Position numbers and translations under genes: made by a program. The notes beneath the pieces were generated by a model that was not told the DNA's origin, did no database searches, and saw nothing but the letters and a program-made list of their open reading frames with translations. A DNA stretch of 64,000 nt from Streptomyces muensis (GTDB lineage Bacteria > Actinomycetota > Actinomycetes > Streptomycetales > Streptomycetaceae), in contig NZ_JAKEIP010000014.1 of the NCBI RefSeq assembly GCF_021474425.1, forward strand, positions 19,848 through 83,847. The letters run 5' to 3'. Below, piece by piece: positions 43,016 through 51,924 of this stretch. Position 1 is the stretch's first letter. The number at the start of each line of letters is the position of its first letter.

Positions 43016-44506
43016 TCAGTCGGCGATGTCGACTCCGTATCCGCGTGCGAGGGCGTCGAGGCCCTGGTCGTAGCCCTGGCCGACGGCTCGTAGGCGCCAG
43101 ACCGGGCCTCTGCGGTAGATCTCCGCGAGCAGCATGGTGCGTTCGGTGGTGGCGGCGTCCAGGGTGGCCCGGGCCAGCGGTGCGCCGCTGCTGCCGGGGG
43201 CGGCGCCGATCTGGATGGCGCCGACCGTCCCGAAGGCGGCGGTGCCGTCGATGGCCGCGGCGACGACGACCTTGCGCGTCGCGGGCGGCAGGGAGGCCAG
43301 GTTGAGGGCGATGGTCTGCTCGGCAGGGCCGCCGGTGAGCAGTCGCACGGTTCCGGCGGGGTGCTCGGGAGCGCCGTAGAAGATGAAGTCCTCGTCGAAG
43401 GTGACCTGTTCGTCCTCGTCGAGGAGGAAGGCGACGACGTCGATCTCGTAGTCGGCCTGCGGGGCCCAGCCTGCGGTGACGTACCACTCCGGCGCGGGTC
43501 TGCCGTGCGGCATCGGCAGGTCGATGACACCGCCTCTCGGCATCACGTGCGGCTCCTGGGGCCGGAGGGCAGCCGCGGCCGGGGCGGTGACGGTCGGAGC
43601 GGTGAGCCAGTGGAGGTCGTGCACGGGGAGTTCGAGGGCGGCGATGCGGCTCATGCGCCGGTCGCCCGGTCCTCCCTCCAGGAGTACGACGTCGGTGACG
43701 CTGGCGGACAGGTTGATCGCCGCTGAGCCGCCCAGCTCGACGATGCGGGTGCGAGCCGCCGCGGCGTCGGCGTGGACACCGCCGAGCACCAGCACGCGAC
43801 GCCCGGCCAGAGGCTTGTCCGAAGTGCCGACGGAGGGCACCGGTCGACGCGGAGCGGGTACGGGCGCACCGAGGGCGGCCGTGGGCAGGGCCGCGACCTC
43901 CGGGACGGGTACGGGTGCGGGTACGGCAGAGGTCGTTGTGGGCGCCAACTCCACGGTTCTGACGACTGGTTCTGCTTCCGGCTCGGCCACCGGGGCGACA
44001 GTGACGGCCGTCGCCTCATGTGCCGTCCCCGGTCGTACGTCGGCCAGCAGCCGCAGGAAGGTGTGCTCGTCGATGACCGGCACGCCTTCGGCGACTGCGC
44101 GTCGGGCCTTCGCCGAACCGGACGCCGGTTCATTGGTGACCAGCACGCTGGTGTGCCGGCTGACGGAGGTCATCATGTTCAGCCCGGCGGCGACCGCCCG
44201 CCCGACCAGCTCCGCCCGGGCATGGGCGGTCTCACCGGTGATCGCGACCTTCATGCCCTGCTGGAGCGGCCCGCCAGGAGTCAGCCGTCCCGGATTGCGG
44301 TAGGCGCAGCGAGTCTTCGGCGGCTTCGGCGTGAACTGCGATTCCGCCCGGGGCGGGCAGGCCACCAGCGGCAAGGGCAGATCGAGCCGCGCCGCCTCGC
44401 GCAGTGAGGCCCGCAGGATCCCGGCCAGCACACGGGTGTCGTCCAGCGCATCGTGCGCCCGTTGCTGGGGGATGCCGTAATGGGCGGCGAGGGTGCCGAG
44501 TTTCAT
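43016..44506 (-). CDS. Exonuclease-BRCT-TerD protein, N-terminally truncated
   Basis: 496 residues remain. Residues 1-40 (MKLGTLAAHYGI, AHDALDDTRVL) are only the last part of a DEDDh exonuclease domain: the third acidic motif is kept, motifs I and II are gone. Then two BRCT-like regions (QQGMKVAITGETAHARAELV, LAGRRVLVLGGVHADAAA) and a C-terminal TerD domain (YEIDVVAFLLDEDEQV, DFIFYG, RTMLLAEIYRRG). Sequence upstream of 44506 is unrelated. TerD proteins belong to tellurite/stress systems and bind calcium. The truncated form may still make a BRCT-TerD protein. Confidence 0.8.
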   Translation of the reverse strand: MKLGTLAAHYGIPQQRAHDALDDTRVLAGILRASLREAARLDLPLPLVACPPRAESQFTPKPPKTRCAYRNPGRLTPGGPLQQGMKVAITGETAHARAELVGRAVAAGLNMMTSVSRHTSVLVTNEPASGSAKARRAVAEGVPVIDEHTFLRLLADVRPGTAHEATAVTVAPVAEPEAEPVVRTVELAPTTTSAVPAPVPVPEVAALPTAALGAPVPAPRRPVPSVGTSDKPLAGRRVLVLGGVHADAAAARTRIVELGGSAAINLSASVTDVVLLEGGPGDRRMSRIAALELPVHDLHWLTAPTVTAPAAAALRPQEPHVMPRGGVIDLPMPHGRPAPEWYVTAGWAPQADYEIDVVAFLLDEDEQVTFDEDFIFYGAPEHPAGTVRLLTGGPAEQTIALNLASLPPATRKVVVAAAIDGTAAFGTVGAIQIGAAPGSSGAPLARATLDAATTERTMLLAEIYRRGPVWRLRAVGQGYDQGLDALARGYGVDIAD

Positions 44507-44606
44507 GTCGTCCGTCGGCGGATCGCCCCGGAGGCATGCAGATGCGGTGCTGCACGCGCCGAGGCACTCGGGCTACGACGTGTCGAGCGAAGCGGGTGGC
44601 TTGTGA

Positions 44607-44984
44607 GTGGACGCCAAGGTCTCCGTGCTCGTTGAGGCGGACCTCGACGGTAATGGCACGGAACCCGCGGCCGAGTGGGACGCTGGGACTCGCCCCGATG
44701 TACTGCATGAGTCGGCCACGCACCTCGGGTTGGTTGTCCTCGACGACTCGTTGACGGCGCTCAGGCTGTTCGAGGGCGGCGAGGCCGTGCTCAGTGGTGA
44801 AGTCTTCGCCCACGGGCGAATGTTTCTTGTACCCGGCGATGTGGCGTGGGCAAAGGCGCAGCCGGTCTGGAGCACACGCCACGGACGTCCGAGCGCGGGA
44901 CGTTTCCGCTACCTTGGGCTGAGCGTGATCGAGCCGTTCGAGGTGGACGTTCAATTTGTTTCGAGCCCTGCAGGGATGAAGTAG
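44607..44984 (+). CDS. Hypothetical protein
   Basis: 125 residues from GTG 44607, no family recognised and no membrane segment. Codon usage is coding-like but less GC-biased than its neighbours. It is rich in acidic residues (VLVEADLDGNGTEPAAEWDA, EPFEVDVQFV). A strong terminator follows at 45009-45035, which supports it as a real transcription unit. It sits at the broken 5' end of the TerD gene, in DNA that looks acquired. Confidence 0.45.
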   Translation: MDAKVSVLVEADLDGNGTEPAAEWDAGTRPDVLHESATHLGLVVLDDSLTALRLFEGGEAVLSGEVFAHGRMFLVPGDVAWAKAQPVWSTRHGRPSAGRFRYLGLSVIEPFEVDVQFVSSPAGMK

Positions 44985-45008
44985 CCCCCGTCGTTGCCTG
45001 GCTCGAAG

Positions 45009-45035
45009 GCCCCCGCGATCCCAGTGATCGCGGGG
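45009..45035 (+). terminator. Terminator after hypothetical gene
   Basis: CCCCCGCGATC (45009-45019), loop CCAGT, GATCGCGGGGG (45025-45035): 11 perfect base pairs, then TTCTGCTTTT. Confidence 0.85.
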
Positions 45036-45438
45036 GTTCTGCTTTTCCAGCGCGGCTGAAGCGGCGTGCTGGGCGCGCTCCGCTGTCACTGTGGAGACCT
45101 GCTCGCATGGCGGGTCAACCCCACCCTTCATGACCCTTACCTCGTACGAGAAGTCAACGGCGCGATTTCGCGTCCCGGTACGGGAGGAAGAAGTACCTGT
45201 CCTCCGCATCTCGGACGAGCTGATCTGCCTGGTTCTCCATCCCTGCGCGACGCAGGGTACGGCGACGGCGGATGATCTGAGGCGGATCGCTTCCACCGGG
45301 ATGGGGCGGACGGCGACCGGATCGAGGGACGCAGCTCGGATTCCGTACGTGCAGTACTCCGCGACCACGCGACAGCACCGCCCTTTGAGCGCCGTTGCTG
45401 AGGCCAAAGTCAGGTCGCAGCAACGGCACGCGGACGGC
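45036..45438 (+). other. Stretch without a recognisable gene
   Basis: Open frames exist on both strands, but none has a convincing start, family or consistent codon bias. Base composition is slightly AT-richer than the neighbours, consistent with decayed or transferred DNA. Confidence 0.3.
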
Positions 45439-45612
45439 TCAGATGTCCCGCAGGTACCAGAACACCAGCTCCATCACCAGCCGCAGATGCGCCAGAACAG
45501 GTGCCGCGCGGTCTTGCGCACCTCCGCCGGCGCGCGCAGCTCGATCGCGCAGAGCGCCGCGTGCAGCTCATCGGTCGTTTTCAGTGTGATTTGTGCGACT
45601 TCACGCGCCACT
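45439..45612 (-). pseudogene. Possible gene remnant with frameshift
   Basis: Minus-strand reading gives REVAQITLKTTDELHAALCA, IELRAPAEVRKTARH, and in the next frame AHLRLVMELVFWYLRDI-stop. The pieces look like one short helical protein broken by a frameshift. No family is recognised. Confidence 0.3.
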
Positions 45613-45644
45613 CGCGGGACGCCACCTCTTCAGCAGTATGCGCT

Positions 45645-46586
45645 TCAATAGGAGATGACGATCTTGCCGAGCCGCTCGTTGTGGGTCAGGTCCGTGAAGG
45701 CCGTGCGGAACCGGCCGATGTCGTGGACCGCTTCCACGACGGGCGTGATCTCACCGCGGACGACCATGTCCAGGATGCGGGTCTGCGCCGCGGTGGAGGA
45801 GTGCGGGACGTAGACGAATGGCACCTTCCTCTTGCTGAACAGGGATGCGGCCGTGCCCGCGAGGTCCTTGTGCGGATTGACGTTGACGAAGGTCCCGCAC
45901 CGGGACAGCTTCTTCCTCACCTCGCCGAAGCGCAGCCTCCCGGAGAGGTCGAAGACGGCGTCGTAGGTGCCGGTCAGGTCCTCGAAGGACGTGTCGCGGT
46001 AGGAGTGGACGGTCCTCGCACCGAGTTCCTTCAGACGCGGACCGGAGTTCCGGCCGCCGATCGCCGTGACGTCGGCACCGAGGGCGGCGGCGATCTGCAC
46101 GGCGTACACGCCCACACCACCACTCGCGCCGACGACGAGGACGCTGTCCCCGGGGCGCGGTGTGGCCTTGTCCAGGCCGGTCAGCGCGGTCTCGGCGCCG
46201 ATGGGCAGGGCCGCGGCCTCAAGGAAGCCGAGGTTGTCGGGAAGCTCGGCGAGGTACTCCTCACGGATGGCCACGTACTGGGCCAGTGCCTTCTCGCCCT
46301 TCGTCAGATGGGGGCCGCCCATGACGTGTTGCCCGTGTGTGAAGCGCCGGCCGTCCGAGCGGACGACACCGGAGAACTCCAGGCCCAGGTTGACCGCTCT
46401 CCGTCTGGTCCTGCGGGTCAGTGAACGCGGGTCGTCGTCCTGGGTGAACCCCTTCTCCCAGGCGCTCAGGGCGACGGCCTTGACCTCGACGAGCACCTCG
46501 CCCTCGGCGGGGCGCGGGGTGGGCACCGTACCGAGATGGAACTTCTCGGCACCCTTCTTGGTGGCGTCGATCAGCATCGCTTCCAT
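45645..46586 (-). CDS. NADP-dependent quinone oxidoreductase-like protein
   Basis: 313 residues of the zinc-independent MDR family: PRPAEGEVLVEVKAVALS, LGLEFSGVV, cofactor motif VVGASGGVGVYAVQIAAALG, and a C-terminal ITPVVEAVHDIG. No zinc ligands. It probably reduces quinones or enones. GGAGA precedes ATG 46586; ATG 46604 is possible. Next to the TetR gene 46618-47217, 31 bases upstream on the same strand, so likely one transcript. Confidence 0.88.
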   Translation of the reverse strand: MEAMLIDATKKGAEKFHLGTVPTPRPAEGEVLVEVKAVALSAWEKGFTQDDDPRSLTRRTRRRAVNLGLEFSGVVRSDGRRFTHGQHVMGGPHLTKGEKALAQYVAIREEYLAELPDNLGFLEAAALPIGAETALTGLDKATPRPGDSVLVVGASGGVGVYAVQIAAALGADVTAIGGRNSGPRLKELGARTVHSYRDTSFEDLTGTYDAVFDLSGRLRFGEVRKKLSRCGTFVNVNPHKDLAGTAASLFSKRKVPFVYVPHSSTAAQTRILDMVVRGEITPVVEAVHDIGRFRTAFTDLTHNERLGKIVISY

Positions 46587-46617
46587 GCGGGGTTCTCCGT
46601 TCAACGGTCGGGCAGCC

Positions 46618-47217
46618 TCAGTGGGCCGGTGTCGGGAACAGCCGCAGAAGGACGTCGGCGGCCTCGTCCTGGCGCAGGCGCTGGGCGATGACCGCTTCGC
46701 ACAGACGGTCCGCGGCTCCCAGGAAGGCCGCGGTCAGGGCGTACGCGGTCCGCTGATCGACCCCGGTCAACTCGGCCACGAGAGGGCAGTAGCGCTCGGC
46801 GTCGTCGGCGAACACGGCGCCGGGGCGCTCGCCCGCGGTGACGAGAGCGGCGCCGATGTCCGCGTGGAGGGCCCCGTTCTCCAGCGTGCACGCGATGTAG
46901 GCATCGCACAGTGCCCGCAGTGCGCCCTCGGCCGCGGTCCCGGTTTCCCGGTAGGCGGCCATCACCTCCATGACAGTGTCCTCGTATTCGGCACCGACAC
47001 GCTGGGACATGGCGCCCAGCAGCCCGGCGAGGGAGCCGAAATGCTGGTAGGCGATGGGCTTGCTGACACCGCAGGCATCCGCGAGCCGGGCCAGCGTCAG
47101 GGAACCGGCCCCCTCCTCCCGCGCCGTACGCAGCGCGGTCTCCAGCAACAACTCCTTCCGCGTCGCGGCTGACACCCGCCGCCGCTTCACCGGACTCTCC
47201 GAGCCGACCCCTCCCAT
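46618..47217 (-). CDS. TetR family repressor
   Basis: 199 residues: HTH (RKELLLETALRTAREEGAGS, LTLARLADACGVSKPIAYQH) and a TetR_C domain (YIACTLENGALHADIGAALV). ATG 47217 is chosen (GAGAGG upstream), but in-frame ATGs at 47244 and 47256 exist. CGTAACTTAC at 47258-47267 lies just upstream, and the same sequence occurs in the promoter of the reductase-like gene at 48656, so it likely represses both units. Confidence 0.88.
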   Translation of the reverse strand: MGGVGSESPVKRRRVSAATRKELLLETALRTAREEGAGSLTLARLADACGVSKPIAYQHFGSLAGLLGAMSQRVGAEYEDTVMEVMAAYRETGTAAEGALRALCDAYIACTLENGALHADIGAALVTAGERPGAVFADDAERYCPLVAELTGVDQRTAYALTAAFLGAADRLCEAVIAQRLRQDEAADVLLRLFPTPAH

Positions 47218-47555
47218 ATACGCCCCTCTCGCTCCGGACTCCATCGTTATTACCATTCGTAACTTACAGGCAGTAGCTTAGGGAGGCAACGGGAAGCCGG
47301 CACGGGCAGGAGCCCGCGATCGAGAAGGTCGACCAGGTCGGTCATCGGCTGGACCGGGAGTGGGACGGGCGCCGTCACGGGGTGCTTGTGCGCCGAAGGC
47401 GGAGACCAGGATCGTGTACCTGCAGGTCGGAGGCGAGGGTGGATCTTCTCGGATTCCATCATCGGTGGGTCACCTCCCAGCCGAGTGGCGGTCGGGGTCC
47501 GATCGCTTTCCTCGCTCGCTGTGGGCGGGTGCGCCCGTTGCCTGCGTCTTGTCCT
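47218..47555 (-). other. Gap with TetR promoter and a doubtful small ORF
   Basis: Contains the TetR promoter. A 70-codon minus-strand frame (47250-47462, MMESEKIHPRLR...) has GGGAGGTGA before its start but matches nothing known and overlaps the promoter. It may be a decayed gene. Confidence 0.3.
47246..47267 (+). promoter_or_regulatory. TetR operator candidate, autoregulatory
   Basis: GTTATTAC-CATTC-GTAACTTAC: an imperfect dyad whose right half CGTAACTTAC is identical to 48697-48706 in the promoter of the downstream-oriented 47556-48656 gene. Confidence 0.5.
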
Positions 47556-48656
47556 CTATGCCGTCTGGGCCCGAGCGGCTGAGCCGACTTGGCTTCGGGG
47601 GAGTTCCGTGAACCGCACGCCCATCGATTCCATGGCGGCGACATCGGCCATGACGTCCCTCGCGTCCTCGGGGAAGGAGATTCCCGGACGGGGCCGGTCG
47701 CGACCGTTCAGCCCCAGCACACGTTCCAACTGCGTCACCGTGCCGGCTGCCGTGAGATGGGCTTGTCCTTCGGGGTCCTTCACCAGGACTCTGCGGGTGG
47801 CCGGGCCGTTCTTGATGGTGACGACGAACTCGTGCGGGGCACCGTCCTTCTCTCCCGGGCCGTGCAGGATCCCGAACCTGCGCTCTTTTGAAAGCCTCGC
47901 CCAGAGACCGGAGTTCACCAGCGCGGCGAATCCCGAGTTGGTGGGACGGTGGTCGAAGGCCATACGCACCGACACTCCTCGCGCGTGACCCGTGGTGACC
48001 AGTGTGGCCTGCTCGGGGCTGTTGAAGAGACGGCAGGAACGGGTCTGTCCGTTACTGAAGGTCACCGCACGAGGTTCCGTCATGCCTCGCACGGTGCGTG
48101 TCTCGCCGCGCTCCCAGAGCTCGAACGGCAGGTGCACGTCGACGAAGCCGGTCGCGGAGTCGGGGCCGGTCTTGTCCTTGAGGCTCAGCAGGATGTCGAT
48201 GTCGACATGATCGGCCGGCGCGCCCCATCCGTACGCCGCGGCGGTCACCGCAGCCGCGCTCGCCATCCAGCCCGAGGCGAGGACGACCGGAGCCGTCACC
48301 GTCTCCTGCGCCAGTGTCCGGTGCGCGTCCTCGACGCGCGCCAGCCAGCGGGCGATGTCAACGACAGGGATGCCCCGCCGGGCGGCGGAGTGCAGCAGAC
48401 GGTCGTTGTGATCGTTGACGGCCACCAGGACCGCGTCCGGCAGCGGGTCGACATCGGCGAGTGGGTCATCGTCCGTGACATCGATCCGCACCGCACCCGC
48501 GAGGCCATGGAGCCGTGCGGCTGCTTCCGCTGTGAAGAAGCGCCGGCCTCCGACGACCACATCCATGTCCGGATGCCTGCGGGCGATCAGATCGCTGATG
48601 AGCGTCCCCGCTGTGCCGTACCCACCCACCACGAGAACTCTGTTGCTCTTCGTCAT
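47556..48656 (-). CDS. Saccharopine dehydrogenase-like NAD(P)-binding protein
   Basis: 366 residues. N-terminal Rossmann motif VLVVGGYGTAGTLISDLIA, then VVVGGRRF and DAVLVAVNDHNDRLLHSAAR as in saccharopine dehydrogenase/homospermidine synthase-like proteins, with a larger C-terminal domain. Substrate unknown. Its promoter carries perfect 10-base inverted repeats sharing the TetR half-site, so it is likely controlled by the 46618 regulator. Confidence 0.85.
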   Translation of the reverse strand: MTKSNRVLVVGGYGTAGTLISDLIARRHPDMDVVVGGRRFFTAEAAARLHGLAGAVRIDVTDDDPLADVDPLPDAVLVAVNDHNDRLLHSAARRGIPVVDIARWLARVEDAHRTLAQETVTAPVVLASGWMASAAAVTAAAYGWGAPADHVDIDILLSLKDKTGPDSATGFVDVHLPFELWERGETRTVRGMTEPRAVTFSNGQTRSCRLFNSPEQATLVTTGHARGVSVRMAFDHRPTNSGFAALVNSGLWARLSKERRFGILHGPGEKDGAPHEFVVTIKNGPATRRVLVKDPEGQAHLTAAGTVTQLERVLGLNGRDRPRPGISFPEDARDVMADVAAMESMGVRFTELPRSQVGSAARAQTA

Positions 48657-48670
48657 CTCACGGACTCCAT

Positions 48671-48706
48671 AAGTTACGACGAGTAAGTTACTAGTCGTAA
48701 CTTACC
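48671..48706 (+). promoter_or_regulatory. TetR operator candidate with nested repeats
   Basis: AAGTTACGAC (48671-48680) and GTCGTAACTT (48694-48703) are perfect inverted repeats 13 bases apart, with a further GTAAGTTAC copy (48683-48691) between them. It is 15 bases upstream of the 48656 start. Shares CGTAACTTAC with the tetR promoter. Confidence 0.65.
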
Positions 48707-48882
48707 ACGAGGTCGACAGACAAAGAAGCGGGACGTCGGATGTCCGGACACGATGTGGCGCCGAACCTGAAGAAACAGAGAGTGCCCGTCCGGTGAGCGC
48801 ACGTTGCCTGCCGCGCCTACTGGCTCGGCGTATTTCGCGGGGCCAGATGATTCGCCGGATGTTCGCAGGTGCGGCGGTCTCT

Positions 48883-49329
48883 TCACGCGGACTTGCCGTG
48901 CTCGGCGTCGACGCGCGCGGTGACGCCCGTTTCGACGAGGGTGCGGGTGGCGTCGACCGAAGCGTAGATCCACAGGATCCGCATGGGTTCGGTGGCGGAG
49001 GCGTTGCGGAAGCGGTGGGGTGTGCCGGCGGCGACGTAAGTGGTGTCGAAGCGGGTCACGTGGTGTTCGGTGCCGTCGATCTCGACGATGGCGTCGCCTT
49101 CGAGGATGGTGACGCTCTCGGGGCAGTTGTGGGTGTGCAGCGGGATGCCGGCGCCACCGGCGAAGAGCGTCTGGCCGGTGAGGAAGACCTCCGCTCCGAC
49201 CGCTCGGGTGACCAGGGGGATGGTGCGCGCGCCGCCTCCGCGACTGAAGGCGGTCAGCTCGGCCGGGCGCAGGACGGCGGGCGGGAAGGCGGCGAAGCAG
49301 GGCTCATCGGTGGTGGGCTGGGGGCACAA
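48883..49329 (-). CDS. Cupin domain protein
   Basis: 148 residues from TTG 49329, chosen because GGAG lies nine bases upstream; no ATG/GTG fits. A single cupin barrel: IPLHTHNCPESVTILEGDA (metal-binding HxH...E) and VAAGTPHRFRN, with a conserved His. Metal-dependent isomerase, dioxygenase or sensor functions are all possible. Last gene of the acid-sugar operon, 76 bases after the RraA-like gene. Confidence 0.75.
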   Translation of the reverse strand: MCPQPTTDEPCFAAFPPAVLRPAELTAFSRGGGARTIPLVTRAVGAEVFLTGQTLFAGGAGIPLHTHNCPESVTILEGDAIVEIDGTEHHVTRFDTTYVAAGTPHRFRNASATEPMRILWIYASVDATRTLVETGVTARVDAEHGKSA

Positions 49330-49405
49330 GGTGGTGTTACTCCGTGTCGGAGGGGGAGACGTAGAGGGGCTCGATCGAGCGGCACGGCGAGGCCGGGCGG
49401 TCAGC

Positions 49406-49900
49406 TCACCTGTGGTCGGGGAGGAGCGCGATGCCGTCGTCGTCGGCGTGCAGGATGTCGCCGGGCCGGAAGGTGACGCCGCCGAAGGTGATGGGGACGT
49501 CGATGGCTCCGGCGCCGTCCTTGGCGCTCTTGCGGGGGATGGTGCCGAGGGCCTTGACGCCGAGTCGGAGACCGGCGAGGGCGACGCTGTCGCGGACGGC
49601 GCCGTGCAGAACGAGCCCGGCCCAGCCGTTGTCCTGGGCGGCGCCGGCGATGAGGTCGCCGACCAGGGCGGTGCGCAGGGAGCCGGCTCCGTCGACGACG
49701 AGGACGCGACCGTCGCCTGGGGTGTGCAACAGGTCGCGGAGCAGGCCGTTGTCCTCGTGGCAGGAGACGGTGCGCACGGGGCCCGCGAAAGCGCGGTGAG
49801 CACCGAACTGGCGGAACTGGAGGTCGCAGACGCGCAGTTCGGCCCCGTACTGGTCGACCAGGTCGGCGGTGGGGACAGGGGCGGTCAGGGGTTCGGACAC
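49406..49900 (-). CDS. RraA-family protein (aldolase/decarboxylase-like)
   Basis: 164 residues, standard for RraA fold proteins. Motifs [20 protein letters not shown] and [14 protein letters not shown] contain the Arg and Asp that bind metal and pyruvate in 4-hydroxy-4-methyl-2-oxoglutarate aldolases; RraA proper instead inhibits RNase E. In this operon an aldolase or oxaloacetate decarboxylase-like step is more likely than RNase control. Confidence 0.85.
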   Translation of the reverse strand: MSEPLTAPVPTADLVDQYGAELRVCDLQFRQFGAHRAFAGPVRTVSCHEDNGLLRDLLHTPGDGRVLVVDGAGSLRTALVGDLIAGAAQDNGWAGLVLHGAVRDSVALAGLRLGVKALGTIPRKSAKDGAGAIDVPITFGGVTFRPGDILHADDDGIALLPDHR

Positions 49901-49960
49901 TGAAGGGGCTCCTTCGCTGGGGGATGGAGGGGGCTGCCGTGCTCGCTTGGCATCCGGCCG

Positions 49961-50605
49961 TCAGGAGAATGTGGGCGCGAGCGCGGCAGCCTGTTCGGGG
50001 GTGAGGGGACGGGTGGCGTGTCCCCGCAGCAGGAGGTGGAGTTTGGCCGTCTCCTCCAGTTCCTCGATCGCGTCGGCGGCCTGTTCCAGGCTCGCGCCGG
50101 CGACGACGGGACCGTGGTTGGCGAGGAGGACGGCGTGGTGGTCCCGGGCCGTCCGTTCGGCGAGCGGTTCCAGGCTGCTGTCGCCCGGGGCGTGGTAGGG
50201 CAGCAGCGGCAGGGTGCCGACGCGCATCGCGTAGTACGCGGTGAGAGGGGGCAGGGCGTCGGCCGGGTTCAGGTCGGCCAGGCAGGAGACGGCGGCGGCG
50301 TGGGTGGAGTGCAGGTGTACGACCGCGTGGGCCGTGGGCCGGGCCCGGTAGAAGGCGGCGTGCAGAAACGCCTCCTTGGTGGGCCGTGGGCCGTCGAGGT
50401 GACGGCCGGTCAGGTCGGTGCGGGACAGATCCGTCTCCTCGACCGTGCCCAGGCTGGAACCGGTGGGGGTGAGCAGCAGGGTGCCGTCGGCCAGGCGGAC
50501 GGACAGGTTGCCGGTGGAGCCGTGCGTCAGGCTGCGGGTGAACAGGGAGCGTGCGGTGCGTACGAGGAGTGCGCGGGCCGCCTTCTCGTCGGTGTGGGCG
50601 CTCAC
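49961..50605 (-). CDS. otnC: Class II aldolase, 3-oxo-tetronate-4-P decarboxylase type
   Basis: 214 residues of the class II aldolase/adducin family: LTHGSTGNLSVRLADG, HLHSTHAAAVSCL (zinc His pair), LLANHGPVV. OtnC members decarboxylate 3-oxo-tetronate 4-phosphate to dihydroxyacetone phosphate. GTG 50605 overlaps the kinase stop, so the two are coupled, exactly as in known otnK-otnC operons. Symbol assigned from family and pairing. Confidence 0.85.
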   Translation of the reverse strand: MSAHTDEKAARALLVRTARSLFTRSLTHGSTGNLSVRLADGTLLLTPTGSSLGTVEETDLSRTDLTGRHLDGPRPTKEAFLHAAFYRARPTAHAVVHLHSTHAAAVSCLADLNPADALPPLTAYYAMRVGTLPLLPYHAPGDSSLEPLAERTARDHHAVLLANHGPVVAGASLEQAADAIEELEETAKLHLLLRGHATRPLTPEQAAALAPTFS

Positions 50606-51876
50606 TCGGTCTCCTCGGCCGGGGAGGCGAGGGCGCGGGTGAACAGGTCGGGGGCGCCGAAGTTGCCGGACTTGAGCATGAGCGCGAGGTCGCCGGCCTT
50701 GGTGGTGGCGTACGTCCACGGGACGCCGGGGTCGGCTTCGTCGCCGACGAGGACGGCACGGACGCCGAGGGCGGTGGTGACGGCGCCGGAGGTCTCCCCG
50801 CCCGCGACGAGCAGACGGCGTACGCCGCGATCGACGAGGTGGGACGCCAGCGTGCCGAGCAGCTCCTCGACCTGCGCGGCGGCCTCGGCGACACCCAACT
50901 GTGCCTGCACGGCGGCAAGTTCCTCAGGTGAGGCGGAGGCGTAGATGAGGACGGGCAGGTCGGGATCCTGCTCGTCGTACCAGGCCAGCGCCTCACCGGT
51001 GACATCGCGTCCGGTGGCGGCGGCCAGGACGTCGAGGTGGAGGGAGGGCAGGCCGGCGGCGTAGAACTGGGCGATCTGCTCCAGGGTGCGGGCCGAGCAG
51101 CTGCCGGCCAGGACGGCGGCCCGCCCCGCGCGCGGCAGCGGTTCGGCGGCAGCCCGTCCGGCGGTGGGGTAGGCGTGACCGAGCCCTTCGGCCAGGCCCG
51201 CGGCCCCGGCGACGACGGGCAGTTCGAGCGCCGCGGCGCCGAGCACGGCGAGGTCGTCGTCGGTGAGGGCGTCGGCGATGACGTGCCGGACGCCGGCCCG
51301 CTGGTGCGTCAGAAGCGCCTCGCGTACGGCGTCGGCCCCACGGCGGACCGTGCTCCAGTCGATCAGCCCCACCTTGTGGCCGGTCTGCGCCGACAGCAGA
51401 CGCACCAGGGCGGAATCCGTCATGGGGTTGAGGGGGTGGTGACGCAGCGGCGAGTCGGACAGCAGCTGGTCGTGGACGAAGAGGTGGCCCTGGTAGACGG
51501 TGCGGCCGTTGGGCGGGGAGGCCGGACAGTGCAGGGTGACGGCGGCACCGGCGGCGCCCGTCAGCGCGTCGGTGACCGGGCCGATGTTGCCCTGCGGGGT
51601 GGAGTCGAAGGTGGAGCAGTACTTGATGTAGACCTGCGCCGCGCCCTTGGTCCACAGCCAGCGCTGGGCGGCGAGCGAGTCGCCGACGGCCTCGTCGGCG
51701 GGCGTGGAACGGGACTTCAGGGCGACCACGGCGGCGTCACAGTCGGCGGGCAGCGCGGTGGTGTCGTCCGGGGTGCCGAAGACCAGGGCGGTGCGCAGGC
51801 CCGCCCGCCGGAATGCGGCGGCGACATCGGTGCCACCGGTGAAGTCGTCGGCTATGCAGCCGATGCGCAGGGTCAT
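50602..51876 (-). CDS. otnK: DUF1537-family acid-sugar kinase (OtnK-like)
   Basis: 424 residues. N-terminal substrate-binding domain (IGCIADDFTGGTDVAAAFRR, YIKYCSTFDSTPQGNIGPV) and C-terminal nucleotide-binding domain (LLVAGGETSGAVTTALG). DUF1537 kinases phosphorylate 3-oxo-tetronates, D-threonate or 3-oxo-isoapionate. Pairing with the class II aldolase favours 3-oxo-tetronate kinase. Starts at ATG 51876 after AGAGG. Confidence 0.88.
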   Translation of the reverse strand: MTLRIGCIADDFTGGTDVAAAFRRAGLRTALVFGTPDDTTALPADCDAAVVALKSRSTPADEAVGDSLAAQRWLWTKGAAQVYIKYCSTFDSTPQGNIGPVTDALTGAAGAAVTLHCPASPPNGRTVYQGHLFVHDQLLSDSPLRHHPLNPMTDSALVRLLSAQTGHKVGLIDWSTVRRGADAVREALLTHQRAGVRHVIADALTDDDLAVLGAAALELPVVAGAAGLAEGLGHAYPTAGRAAAEPLPRAGRAAVLAGSCSARTLEQIAQFYAAGLPSLHLDVLAAATGRDVTGEALAWYDEQDPDLPVLIYASASPEELAAVQAQLGVAEAAAQVEELLGTLASHLVDRGVRRLLVAGGETSGAVTTALGVRAVLVGDEADPGVPWTYATTKAGDLALMLKSGNFGAPDLFTRALASPAEETE

Positions 51877-51924
51877 GGTCGGGGCCTCTCCTGGGGCAAG
51901 CGAGCGTGCGGGCGGGCGTGGGGG

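Noticed and set aside
45001..45140. tRNA gene near the strong hairpin
   Set aside because: The hairpin is a terminator; no cloverleaf, T-arm consensus or CCA pattern could be built. No rRNA or tRNA was recognised in the window.
45091..45651. 186-residue plus-strand frame
   Set aside because: No start signal, composition changes along the frame and it overlaps a minus-strand remnant; no family.
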